From: Bacteroidota bacterium
Lineage (GTDB): Bacteria > Bacteroidota > Bacteroidia > Chitinophagales > Chitinophagaceae
Direction of reading: 5' to 3'
DNA length: 16,449 nt
NCBI GenBank assembly: GCA_023392185.1
Contig: JAEVZP010000218.1
Location: forward strand, 1-16,449
The number at the start of each line of letters is the position of its first letter. The stretch's first letter is position 1. Both the position numbers and the translations under genes were made by a program. Below are positions 8,537 to 14,910 of this stretch, in pieces. A model generated the notes under the pieces. It ran no database searches, had not been told where the DNA came from, and worked only from the letters and a program-made list of their open reading frames with translations.

Positions 8537-10603
8537 TTGGCGAAAACAATACAAATAGCACTCGTCGGCAATCCCAATGCCGGAAAAAGCTCGCTCTTCA
8601 ACGCGCTCACCGGGCTCCGGCAAAAAGTCGGCAACTTCCCCGGCGTCACCGTGGACAAGAAAGCCGGGATGTGCCGGCTGACCGATACACTTTCGGCCCG
8701 CATTCTCGACCTGCCCGGCGCCTATTCGCTGTATCCCAAAAGCGACGATGAGCGGGTGGCCACCAATGTGCTGCTGCATCCTGCCGGCAAGGACGCGCCC
8801 GATCTGACGGTGGTCATCGTGGATGCCTCCAACCTGAAGCGCAACCTGCTGTTTGCCTCACAGATCATGGATCTGGGGAAGCCGGTAATACTGGCGCTCA
8901 CCATGCTGGATCTTGCCACCTCTAAAGGCATCCGGATAGACCTGAGCGAACTCGAGCGGCAGATGGGCGTTCCGGTCGTCGGCATCAATCCCCGCAAAGG
9001 GAAGGGACTTACTGCCCTCAAAAAAGTAATGGCGCAACTGGCCGAAGGGGCGGGAAGCACGCCGCGTCCTTTTATCGAAAGCACTGCTATTGCCGGCCTC
9101 TGGCTGGCAGAAGCACGCCAGATAACCGGTGCGCCGTCCGATTATGCTGCTCTGCAGATGGTCTGCGCGCTGCCGGAAGTGGCTTCGCTCAACGCTGCCC
9201 AGCGTATTCAGCTACTCGCATTATCAGACAGTGCCGGATTTTCGAAAGCACGTGTACAGGCTGCTGAGGTCATGGCCCGTTATGCCCGGATCGACAAGAT
9301 TATGGCTGCTGCGGTAGTGGTAGAAACACCGGCGCAGAAGAGTCTGCGGGCCGAGCGGATTGACCGGGTACTCCTTCATCCGCTTTGGGGCAACCTCATC
9401 CTGCTCCTGGTCTTATTTCTCTTGTTTCAAAGCATCTTCTGGCTCGCGGAATATCCCATGAGCTGGGTAGAAAGCGCCTTTAGCTGGCTGAGCACTACTC
9501 TGGCGGAGACGCTGCCGCCTACTGCGCTCACCGATCTGCTGATCAACGGCGTGCTGGCAGGCCTTTCCGGCATTGCCATCTTCGTGCCGCAGATTGCCAT
9601 CCTTTTTGGGTTTATCACGATCCTCGAAGACACCGGTTATATGGCCCGCATTTCCTTCCTCACCGACCGGCTGATGCGCTCCGTCGGGATGAGCGGGCGC
9701 TCGGTGATGCCGTTGATTTCGGGAATGGCCTGCGCCGTGCCGGCCGTAATGGCGGCCCGCACCATTTCCAACCGAAAAGAGCGCCTGATTACCATAATGG
9801 TGACGCCGCTTATGAGTTGCTCGGCCCGCCTGCCGGTCTATACCATCCTGATTGGCCTGGTTATCCCCGATAAAAATCTGGGCCCTTTTAGCCTGCAAGG
9901 GCTGGTGCTGATGGGGTTATATCTGCTCGGCTTTGTAGGCGCGCTTGTCGTGTCCTGGGTGCTGAGCCTTTTTATCAAATCGGCACAACGCAGTTACTTT
10001 CTGTTGGAGCTGCCGTATTACCGGATGCCGCGCTGGAAAAACGTGGGTACCACCATGATTCAGAAAGCTACAGTTTTCGTGCGCGATGCCGGTAGGGTGA
10101 TCCTCGTGATTTCGATTGCGCTTTGGGCGCTGGCTTCCTATGGACCGGCCCGCGAAAGCGATCCCGACAACCGCTTTATCGCTGCCGTACCGCTGGAAGA
10201 ATCTTTTGCCGGGCGCATGGGCCATTGGATTGAGCCGGCCATCCGCCCGCTGGGCTATGACTGGAAAATCGGAGTAGCACTGATCACTTCTTTTGCCGCC
10301 CGCGAAGTGTTCGTAGGCACTATGGCGACGTTGTATAGCGTAGATGATAAAGACGAAGCCCGGCAGGAAGAAACGCTGCGCCAAAAACTGGCCGCGGCTC
10401 GTACGCCGGACGGCAAGCCCGTCTATACGCTTGCTACAGGGGTGTCGTTGCTGCTCTTCTACGTGTTTGCCATGCAGTGTATGAGCACACTGGCAATCGT
10501 AAAGCGGGAAACCAACAGCTGGCTGCTGCCAACCGCTCAGTTTCTGTATATGGGTGTGCTGGCTTATGTTTCAGCACTGCTGGCGTATGTATTGCTGCGT
10601 TAG
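8537..10603 (+). CDS. feoB: FeoB, ferrous iron transporter with N-terminal G domain
   Basis: FeoB imports Fe(II) across the inner membrane. The 688-residue protein has an N-terminal G domain with G1 GNPNAGKS (11-18), G2 T38 in PGVTVD and G3 DLPG (58-61). G4 is degenerate: T122-M-L-D125 instead of N-x-x-D. Membrane helices begin near residue 285 and include the gate-type motifs around C399 (GMACAVPAVMAARTI) and C428 (SCSARLPVY), plus LEDTGYMAR upstream. The start is TTG at 8537, chosen because AAGGGGG at 8523-8529 gives a 7-nt spacing and because the G1 motif then sits at the usual distance from the N-terminus. There is no feoA next to or fused with it. The stop overlaps the end of a convergent small ORF. 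Confidence 0.95.
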   Translation: MAKTIQIALVGNPNAGKSSLFNALTGLRQKVGNFPGVTVDKKAGMCRLTDTLSARILDLPGAYSLYPKSDDERVATNVLLHPAGKDAPDLTVVIVDASNLKRNLLFASQIMDLGKPVILALTMLDLATSKGIRIDLSELERQMGVPVVGINPRKGKGLTALKKVMAQLAEGAGSTPRPFIESTAIAGLWLAEARQITGAPSDYAALQMVCALPEVASLNAAQRIQLLALSDSAGFSKARVQAAEVMARYARIDKIMAAAVVVETPAQKSLRAERIDRVLLHPLWGNLILLLVLFLLFQSIFWLAEYPMSWVESAFSWLSTTLAETLPPTALTDLLINGVLAGLSGIAIFVPQIAILFGFITILEDTGYMARISFLTDRLMRSVGMSGRSVMPLISGMACAVPAVMAARTISNRKERLITIMVTPLMSCSARLPVYTILIGLVIPDKNLGPFSLQGLVLMGLYLLGFVGALVVSWVLSLFIKSAQRSYFLLELPYYRMPRWKNVGTTMIQKATVFVRDAGRVILVISIALWALASYGPARESDPDNRFIAAVPLEESFAGRMGHWIEPAIRPLGYDWKIGVALITSFAAREVFVGTMATLYSVDDKDEARQEETLRQKLAAARTPDGKPVYTLATGVSLLLFYVFAMQCMSTLAIVKRETNSWLLPTAQFLYMGVLAYVSALLAYVLLR

Positions 10604-10806
10604 GCGGAAGCACGCAGGCTGTTTGGCGGCGCTTCAATAAGGAGTGCCGTTTTGGTGCACCCAAGCGAATAGGCTTCTGCAAGGGCTTTTTCCAGGGTGC
10701 TCCACGCGCTTTGTCCTGCTTCCAATGGATTGGAAATGGTGGCAAAGGCGCGTTCCAGAATGGCGTTTAGTTCGTCGGTATCGTGGATGATAAGGCGGGA
10801 AGTCAT
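10600..10806 (-). CDS. Small hypothetical protein convergent with feoB
   Basis: This is an unrecognised 68-residue ORF from the ATG at 10806. Its stop codon overlaps the feoB stop on the other strand, so the two genes converge with a few shared bases. The product is soluble and mostly helix-forming, with a central acidic/hydrophobic pattern (DELNAILERAFATISNPLEAG) and a short Ala/Leu-rich end. The frame extends upstream to 10896, but that extra part is basic and low-complexity and unlikely to be translated. No Bacteroidota -7 element or ribosome-binding site is seen on this strand. It may be a real short gene or a chance frame; confidence is modest. Confidence 0.4.
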   Translation of the reverse strand: MTSRLIIHDTDELNAILERAFATISNPLEAGQSAWSTLEKALAEAYSLGCTKTALLIEAPPNSLRASA

Positions 10807-10868
10807 AGCGAAAAAGGAGGTTTTACCGGTCTCCAAAAAGTCTGGAGATGGGGAAAGAAAAGAAAGAA

Positions 10869-10890
10869 GCGTGCCAGAAAGGCGGCACGC
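10869..10890. repeat. Stem-loop GCGTGCC/GGCACGC
   Basis: A perfect 7-bp inverted repeat (10869-10875 and 10884-10890) with an 8-nt loop lies in the gap between the small convergent ORF and gldC. On the minus strand it is followed by a pyrimidine-rich but interrupted T-tract, so it is at best a weak terminator or attenuator for minus-strand transcripts. Confidence 0.4.
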
Positions 10891-10966
10891 CGTCATACGA
10901 ACCCCCCGAAGCCTTCCTTCCCCGGTCCGTACCGGCAGAAAGAACCTTTTACCATACGGGTTTCGC

Positions 10967-10974
10967 TAACTTTG
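10967..10974 (+). promoter_or_regulatory. Candidate Bacteroidota -7 promoter element for gldC
   Basis: TAACTTTG matches the TAnnTTTG consensus and is followed by the same GCA as the copy before coxB. Transcription would begin near nt 10978, leaving a leader of about 78 nt before the gldC ATG that includes a TTCCGGAA palindrome. The -33 region is not a clean match. Confidence 0.55.
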
Positions 10975-11007
10975 CAGCACGCTCAATAATTTGGAAAAAT
11001 CCGGAAA

Positions 11008-11019
11008 ATTTCCGGAAAT
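11008..11019. repeat. Palindrome ATTTCCGGAAAT in the gldC leader
   Basis: A perfect 12-nt palindrome lies 36 nt before the gldC start. It is flanked by two partial copies (ATCCGGAAA to the left, AAATCCG to the right), giving a short cluster of CCGG-containing half-sites. Confidence 0.7.
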
Positions 11020-11055
11020 CCGAAAGGTCCCTTCAACCAAAGAAACCATCCCCTA

Positions 11056-11406
11056 ATGAACACTTCTAATATTCAGATTGAAGTCACCCGCGACGAGGTG
11101 CAGATGATTGACAACATCCGCTGGAAGGCGCCCGACGGCGGAGTCGATGTTTTTCAGGAAGCCAAGGCAGCTTTTATCGGCCTTTGGGACGGCGCTGCCC
11201 GCGAAAGCCTGCGCATCGACCTGTGGACCGGCAAGATGATGGTAGACGAGATGAACGACTTTATGTTTCAAAGCATTATGGGCATGGCCGACACTTTTGC
11301 CCGTGCCACCCGCAATGCCGAGCTGTCGGAAGAAATGAAAACCTTTGCCCGGGAATTTCACCGCAAAGCATCCGCAGCCCTCGAAGCCGAAAACAAACAA
11401 GCCTAA
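11056..11406 (+). CDS. gldC: GldC-like gliding motility protein
   Basis: GldC is a small protein of the Bacteroidota gliding machinery whose loss impairs but does not always abolish gliding in Flavobacterium; its exact role is unclear. The 116-residue product has the family's pattern: an N-terminal beta-strand region (IQIEVTRDEVQMIDNIRWKA), then EAKAAFIGLWD, LRIDLWTGKMMVDEMNDF, and a helical C-terminus with MADTFARAT. No signal peptide is seen, so it is probably cytoplasmic or peripheral, unlike the GldB/GldD lipoproteins. It stands alone here, without other gld genes, and has its own candidate promoter. Many Bacteroidota keep gldC without gliding, so motility cannot be inferred from it alone. 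Confidence 0.88.
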   Translation: MNTSNIQIEVTRDEVQMIDNIRWKAPDGGVDVFQEAKAAFIGLWDGAARESLRIDLWTGKMMVDEMNDFMFQSIMGMADTFARATRNAELSEEMKTFAREFHRKASAALEAENKQA

Positions 11407-11415
11407 AGGACCCTT

Positions 11416-11446
11416 TTTTCCGGAAAAGCAGCCGTTATTTCCGGAA
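11416..11446. repeat. Pair of TTCCGGAA palindromes after gldC
   Basis: TTTTCCGGAAAA (11416-11427) and a second TTCCGGAA core (11439-11446) lie 9-40 nt after the gldC stop, with centres 21 nt apart. This is the same spacing as the pair after coxA. Neither has a following T-tract. Confidence 0.7.
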
Positions 11447-11494
11447 TCTGGAAGGCTGCCGTAAGGGGGGCTCTTCCAGTATTTGATTTCCCTC

Positions 11495-11536
11495 AAAAAA
11501 GAAGCCCGGCAACGCCAATTGGCGTTGCCGGGCTTC
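11495..11536 (-). terminator. Strong intrinsic terminator for the minus-strand small acidic gene
   Basis: A perfect 16-bp stem (GAAGCCCGGCAACGCC at 11501-11516 with its complement at 11521-11536) carries an AATT loop. Read on the minus strand it is followed directly by six T (11500-11495). It lies about 45 nt beyond the stop of the minus-strand ORF at 11581. On the plus strand no T-tract follows, so it is less likely to stop gldC transcription. Confidence 0.9.
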
Positions 11537-11580
11537 TGGCAGAAAGGCCTTGCTCAAAGGCTTTGGGAAAGCAGGCTTTT

Positions 11581-11790
11581 CTATTCTTCGCCGGCCGGGC
11601 CGGTCTGCGGCAGGTCTTCCAGCGGCTTTTCTTCACGCAGCGTTTCGCGGTCTGCCTCGTCGGGGGCAAACGCGTCGGCAAGCGGTTCAAAAACATTTCC
11701 GGCAATTTCGCGGGCCTGCGGGTCGGTAGCGCGGGTGGGCTGTGCCGGATTTTGGTCTTGCGGATGCTCGTTTTTTGGATGCTCGTTCAT
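11581..11790 (-). CDS. Small acidic, probably disordered hypothetical protein
   Basis: This is an unrecognised 69-residue ORF from the ATG at 11790. The product is rich in Pro, Glu, Asp, Ala and Gln with almost no hydrophobic core, so it is likely intrinsically disordered. It opens with a duplicated NEHP(K/Q) motif, encoded by an 11-nt direct repeat (11762-11772 and 11777-11787). The frame continues upstream to 11886, but that part runs through the terminator hairpin of the preceding gene and is unlikely to be translated. A strong terminator 45 nt beyond the stop, in the correct orientation, supports a real transcription unit. It lies after the YtxH-like gene on the same strand. Function unknown. 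Confidence 0.55.
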   Translation of the reverse strand: MNEHPKNEHPQDQNPAQPTRATDPQAREIAGNVFEPLADAFAPDEADRETLREEKPLEDLPQTGPAGEE

Positions 11791-11817
11791 AAGAAAAGGA
11801 AATTGATTGGTGGAAAC

Positions 11818-11859
11818 AAAAAACAGGTTGCGAAAGAAAAAAGCCCTTTCACAACCTGT
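11818..11859 (-). terminator. Intrinsic terminator after the YtxH-like gene
   Basis: A 14-bp inverted repeat with one mismatch (11823-11836 and 11846-11859, loop 9 nt) is followed on the minus strand by a T-run (11823-11818). It lies about 60 nt after the stop of the YtxH-like gene and before the start of the small acidic gene, so the two are probably separate transcripts. Confidence 0.8.
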
Positions 11860-11918
11860 CTGGTATTGAAGATCACGGCCTCGCAAGGCAGGGCCGCACG
11901 ATGCAACAGGGGGTAGAG

Positions 11919-12248
11919 TTAAGCAAATTGCTCTTTACCTTTTTCAAGAAGTTTCTCGCCTTTGTCTTTCAGCTTTTCACCCCGCTCTTTGCCTTCTTCC
12001 CAGGCATTTTCGAGACGGCTGCATACTTCATCGCTGAGGTTTTCCACTTCTTTGAGGAAGCGCTTTTTAAGGGAAGCAAGCTTGTCACCGGCTTCGCCGC
12101 GCCAGTCGCTGATGTCATCTCCCCAGTCGTCGGCTTTGGATTTGGCTGCCTTGCGCATGTCTTTGCCTTTATCGGTGGTAAAAAGCAGAACGGCGGCAGT
12201 GCCGAGCGCCAGCAGAGCAAGTGTGGTTACACTGGTTTTGGTTTTCAT
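11919..12248 (-). CDS. YtxH-like membrane-anchored protein
   Basis: This 109-residue protein resembles the YtxH/general-stress family. It has a single N-terminal hydrophobic segment (about residues 7-24, TTLALLALGTAAVLLF), then TTDKGKDMRKAA, the kind of junction typical of YtxH. A long, highly charged helical tail rich in Lys/Glu/Asp follows (EEGKERGEKLKDKGEKLLEKGKE) and is likely coiled coil or amphipathic. Such proteins are often induced by stress and sit at the membrane; their molecular role is not well defined. The ATG at 12248 directly precedes the hydrophobic segment. It follows the secreted-protein gene by 80 nt on the same strand and has its own terminator. No clear promoter motif is seen. 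Confidence 0.75.
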   Translation of the reverse strand: MKTKTSVTTLALLALGTAAVLLFTTDKGKDMRKAAKSKADDWGDDISDWRGEAGDKLASLKKRFLKEVENLSDEVCSRLENAWEEGKERGEKLKDKGEKLLEKGKEQFA

Positions 12249-12328
12249 ATCGCTGTGTTGTTTTAGAGAGAAAAAGATCGTGTTTTAATTTACACCTAAA
12301 ACTGTGCCAGCACATCCTGCTGTTGTTT

Positions 12329-13009
12329 TTAGCGTCCCCGACGAAAGAAAGCCGCCGTCTTCTTGATGTAGCTAAACAGCTCGTACTCGTTCCAGACCCG
12401 CACCGCCTCGTAAGAAGGCCGGTATTGGTTGCGGTAGGCAATCAGGCTGTCGCCCCGCAGGCCGGTGATCGCAGCAATACGTTTGTCTGAAAAATGGTAA
12501 TCCACATACCGCAATGCTTCGTTTCGCTGATATTCTTCCTGAAAGGCCCAGATCTTCCGCCGCGACGGGCTGAGGGCCAGAAACGGGTCCTGAAACTTGT
12601 CGGCGTCGGAGAGGCGGCCCACGCGCAAGGGCGCCTGGTAGATCTCGGCATAGCGGGCACTGTCTCTTTTATAATCCTCAAACTGCTTGCGGATCGTTAC
12701 CTCATCCAGCTCAATGGCGCCTTTATCCATCGCAATCCGGAAAAAGGGGGGAATGGTGCCCTGTGGAATGCGCAGTCGTTTGGTTTTGTAGCCCAGTCGC
12801 CGAAACTCAATGAGCTGGCCCTGCGCAACGCCGATCGTAAAAGCGCCGGTGCTGTCGGTAGCAGTACCGCCGCTGGTGTGGATGTTCTGAATCACCACAC
12901 TGCCGAGTGCTTTGCCATTCTGCCCATCGGTTACCGTTCCCCGGATGCTTTGCTGGGCAAAAGAGGGTAGGGAAAGAAGCAGCGAAAAAAGGACAAGCAG
13001 CAGACGCAT
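12329..13009 (-). CDS. Secreted protein with carboxypeptidase-regulatory-like domain
   Basis: From the ATG at 13009 the 226-residue product begins with a signal peptide (MRLLLVLFSLLLSLPSFA, cleavage expected after Ala18). A CarboxypepD_reg-like beta-sandwich domain follows at about residues 22-85: IRGTVTDGQNGKALGSVVI, then a TDSTGAFTI turn and LGYKTKRL. This is the fold found at the N-terminus of SusC/TonB-dependent proteins and in many stand-alone Bacteroidota exported proteins. The rest is a charged, Tyr/Arg-rich region of unknown function ending in FFRRGR. There is no TonB-dependent barrel, so it is a short stand-alone version, probably periplasmic or outer-membrane associated. The frame extends upstream to 13063, but the inner Met gives a canonical signal peptide. 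The 80-nt gap after it shows only a weak hairpin. Confidence 0.8.
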   Translation of the reverse strand: MRLLLVLFSLLLSLPSFAQQSIRGTVTDGQNGKALGSVVIQNIHTSGGTATDSTGAFTIGVAQGQLIEFRRLGYKTKRLRIPQGTIPPFFRIAMDKGAIELDEVTIRKQFEDYKRDSARYAEIYQAPLRVGRLSDADKFQDPFLALSPSRRKIWAFQEEYQRNEALRYVDYHFSDKRIAAITGLRGDSLIAYRNQYRPSYEAVRVWNEYELFSYIKKTAAFFRRGR

Positions 13010-13150
13010 GAGAAAGGATAAAAATAGCAGGCAACGGCCTTGCGGGGCTGTTAAAAAAACCAATGGTGCTCAGCGGCCCCGCGCCGGCTGCCGGGCCATT
13101 CCCGGAAAGATAAAGCCATGAAGCGGCAAAACGGCCTGCAAGCTTGTGTT

Positions 13151-13834
13151 CTACAAAGCCGAAGCGCCGCCGTCGACGTGAAACACCTGCCCGGTAATCC
13201 AGCCTGCTTCGGGCGACAGCAGATAAGCTGCCGTGGCGGCTATATCTGCCGGTTGCCCCACACGCTTCATAGGATTGAGTGCGCCCATTTTTTCTACTTT
13301 TTCATCGCTGTTCAGCATCGGGCCGGCCAGGGGCGTTTGGGTGAGCGAGGGCGCAATGCAATTCACCCGGATCTTGGGCGCCAGTTCGGCGGCCAGGGCT
13401 TTGGTGAGGCCTTCCAGTGCCGCTTTGTGGGTAGAAATAAGGGCATGAAACGGATAGCCTTTCTGGGCGGCCACGCTGGAAAAGAAAACCACCGATGCGT
13501 TTGGTGATTTGCGCAGGGCGGGCAAGCCCTGCCGCACCGCCTTCACCGCGCCCAGGACCTGCAACTCGTAGTCGCGCAGGAAGTCTTCGTCTGAAAAGCG
13601 GCCAAAAGGTTTGAGGTCGATGTTCCCCGGACAATAGACCAAACCGTCCAGTATTTCCGGAATTTCGAGCTGATTGACATCATCTGTCAACACATCAAAG
13701 CGCTGGCCTTTCACCTGCGGGTTCTCAATTGCGCCTTTGTTGTACGTTCCGTAAACCGTGTTTTGGGCGGAAAGCCGGTCGGCCAGTGCGCGGCCAATGC
13801 CGGAAGAAGCGCCGATAATCAGGTAGGAAGCCAT
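13151..13834 (-). CDS. SDR-family protein with the catalytic tyrosine replaced
   Basis: This 227-residue short-chain dehydrogenase/reductase-fold protein keeps the nucleotide-binding glycines GASSGIG (8-14), the strand-4 region, Ser120, Lys137, the IRVNCIAPSL stretch (155-164) and the C-terminal GQVFHVDGG. The YxxxK catalytic pair is altered: position 133, where Tyr is expected 13 residues after Ser120 and 4 before Lys137, is Ile (ALISTHKAAL). The usual NNAG motif is replaced by YCPG (67-70). It may therefore not be a standard oxidoreductase. I recall a wider SDR subfamily with a similar HxS/HK-type replacement, so this is probably subfamily-specific rather than decay. The ATG at 13834 is preceded within 5 nt by an inverted repeat with a T-tract. 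The substrate is unknown. Confidence 0.88.
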   Translation of the reverse strand: MASYLIIGASSGIGRALADRLSAQNTVYGTYNKGAIENPQVKGQRFDVLTDDVNQLEIPEILDGLVYCPGNIDLKPFGRFSDEDFLRDYELQVLGAVKAVRQGLPALRKSPNASVVFFSSVAAQKGYPFHALISTHKAALEGLTKALAAELAPKIRVNCIAPSLTQTPLAGPMLNSDEKVEKMGALNPMKRVGQPADIAATAAYLLSPEAGWITGQVFHVDGGASAL

Positions 13835-13839
13835 AAGAG

Positions 13840-13888
13840 AAAAAATTTAGGGTTAAAACTTTTGTCTTAAAAAAGTCTTAACCCTAAA
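13840..13888 (-). terminator. AT-rich inverted repeat with T-tract: terminator of the lipoprotein gene or control site of the SDR gene
   Basis: Eighteen-nt arms (13846-13863 and 13871-13888) with one mismatch and a 7-nt loop contain TTAGGGTTAA/TTAACCCTAA. On the minus strand a run of six T (13845-13840) follows directly. It lies 28 nt after the stop of the small lipoprotein gene and ends 5 nt before the SDR start codon. It may end the upstream transcript, but it also covers the place where the SDR leader and promoter should be. Confidence 0.65.
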
Positions 13889-13915
13889 ACGGCGCTAAAG
13901 GTTGGCCAAAGCCGG

Positions 13916-14164
13916 TTACTTCAACAGGCAACTGCCCGAATAGTTTTGGTTGTAATATTTGTCTTCCAGCCCACTACAATTCACCTCGGCAGTTGCCCGG
14001 ATAGTAGCTTTCATATTTTCACGCTCTACCTTATTGGCCTGGCCGGCGCTGGAACCGGTGGCACTGGGAACATAGGTGCATTCGCAAACATAGTCCTTCT
14101 CCTTGATACAGGCGCTGGCCAGCAACAATACCGGAATGAGGAGCAGGCAGATAGCTTTTTTCAT
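13916..14164 (-). CDS. Small Cys-containing lipoprotein, function unknown
   Basis: From the ATG at 14164 this is an 82-residue lipoprotein. A basic start (MKK) and a hydrophobic segment lead to ASAC with the likely lipidated Cys at position 19. The mature part has further Cys residues (VCECTYVP near the start, NCSG and SGSC near the end), which could form disulfides in the periplasm, and a Ser/Thr/Gly-rich middle. No family is recognised. The frame extends nine codons upstream, but that would put charged-free residues before the signal peptide. A near-consensus -7 element (TACATTTA on the minus strand, at about 14169-14176) lies just upstream, suggesting its own promoter. Confidence 0.65.
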   Translation of the reverse strand: MKKAICLLLIPVLLLASACIKEKDYVCECTYVPSATGSSAGQANKVERENMKATIRATAEVNCSGLEDKYYNQNYSGSCLLK

Positions 14165-14294
14165 GCCGTAAATGTAGCAGGTTTGAATCAAAACCTTAAC
14201 AAATGTGGGAACATTTTAAATGAGCTGAATAAAGCCTTTGTTTTTGGGGCCAAGCAGTTGCCTCAGAGTCAAAAGGGCCTTTGCAGCCTGATAG

Positions 14295-14864
14295 TTATCC
14301 CTGTTTCTTTACAAACCTGGTCAGGATCACGATCGTGTCGCCGTTGATCTTGCCTTCAATCTGCTCGGCATTGTCGGCTACGAGGCGGATTTTCTTCACC
14401 AGCGTGCCTTTCGGGGCGATGAAGTTTGCGCCTTTTACGTTCAGGTTTTGGGTGAGCAGCACGTTGTCGCCGGCGGCCAGTTCGTTGCCGAAAGCATCTT
14501 TATGGACAATGTTTTCACTGCCGCTGCTACCAATGGCCCATGCCACAATGTCTTCTCCAAACTCTACAGAGCCCAGGGTTTCGGCTACCCAGTCTTCGGT
14601 GGGCATGGCACTGAGGATTTTATAGGAGAGCGCCTTTACAGCGGGCACTTCGCTCCATACCGCACCGGTCAGGCAGCGCCAGTGATCGGCATTGGGCGTC
14701 GGATTGGCCATCGTTTCCACGCAAATCCCGCACAGCACTACTTGCTCATCCGGACTGCGGCCTTCCTTGGGTGCAACGGTAAAAGCGTGCAGTTCGGTGG
14801 GGGAAGCATCGCACAGCTCGCAACGGTTGCCGGAGCGCTGGCTTAGGTCAGAATTCAAGGTCAT
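14295..14864 (-). CDS. PhnA-domain protein with N-terminal zinc-finger-like Cys pairs
   Basis: This 189-residue protein's C-terminal ~70 residues form a PhnA (YjdM) domain: HKDAFGNELAAGDNVLLTQ, then LNVKGANFIAPKGTLVKKIRLV and a FVKK end. The N-terminal half carries two Cys pairs, C15-x2-C18 and C45-x2-C48, a probable zinc-binding site, with a linker around residues 60-110. PhnA-domain proteins are named after the phn operon but are not required for phosphonate breakdown; their role is unclear, and no phn gene is present here. The start is placed at the ATG 14864. An in-frame TTG at 14879 would put the -7 promoter element inside the coding region. It follows the DUF559 gene by 44 nt on the same strand. 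Confidence 0.85.
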   Translation of the reverse strand: MTLNSDLSQRSGNRCELCDASPTELHAFTVAPKEGRSPDEQVVLCGICVETMANPTPNADHWRCLTGAVWSEVPAVKALSYKILSAMPTEDWVAETLGSVEFGEDIVAWAIGSSGSENIVHKDAFGNELAAGDNVLLTQNLNVKGANFIAPKGTLVKKIRLVADNAEQIEGKINGDTIVILTRFVKKQG

Positions 14865-14868
14865 GGCG

Positions 14869-14876
14869 CAAAGGTA
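14869..14876 (-). promoter_or_regulatory. Candidate -7 promoter element for the PhnA-domain gene (near-leaderless)
   Basis: Read on the minus strand the site is TACCTTTG, a full match to TAnnTTTG. Its last base is only 4 nt before the ATG at 14864, so the transcript would begin at or within a base or two of the start codon. No -33 TTTG is seen at the usual distance. Confidence 0.55.
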
Positions 14877-14888
14877 CAACAGGTGTGA

Positions 14889-14910
14889 AAGGAGCTTCAG
14901 GCAGCTCCTT
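14889..14910 (-). terminator. Hairpin over the stop codon of the DUF559 gene, possible weak terminator
   Basis: A perfect 8-bp stem (AAGGAGCT at 14889-14896, AGCTCCTT at 14903-14910) with a 6-nt loop overlaps the TAA of the DUF559 gene. On the minus strand only TTTC follows, so termination may be partial. The next gene's -7 element begins 13 nt further on. Confidence 0.45.

Noticed and set aside
10848..11069. Plus-strand open frames in the gap before gldC
   Set aside because: Basic low-complexity translations that cross the hairpin and the gldC promoter; no ribosome-binding site and no similarity recognised.
13027..13110. GC-rich inverted repeats between the SDR gene and the secreted-protein gene as a terminator
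   Set aside because: Arms are short or mismatched, and the A/T run lies on the wrong side for minus-strand termination.
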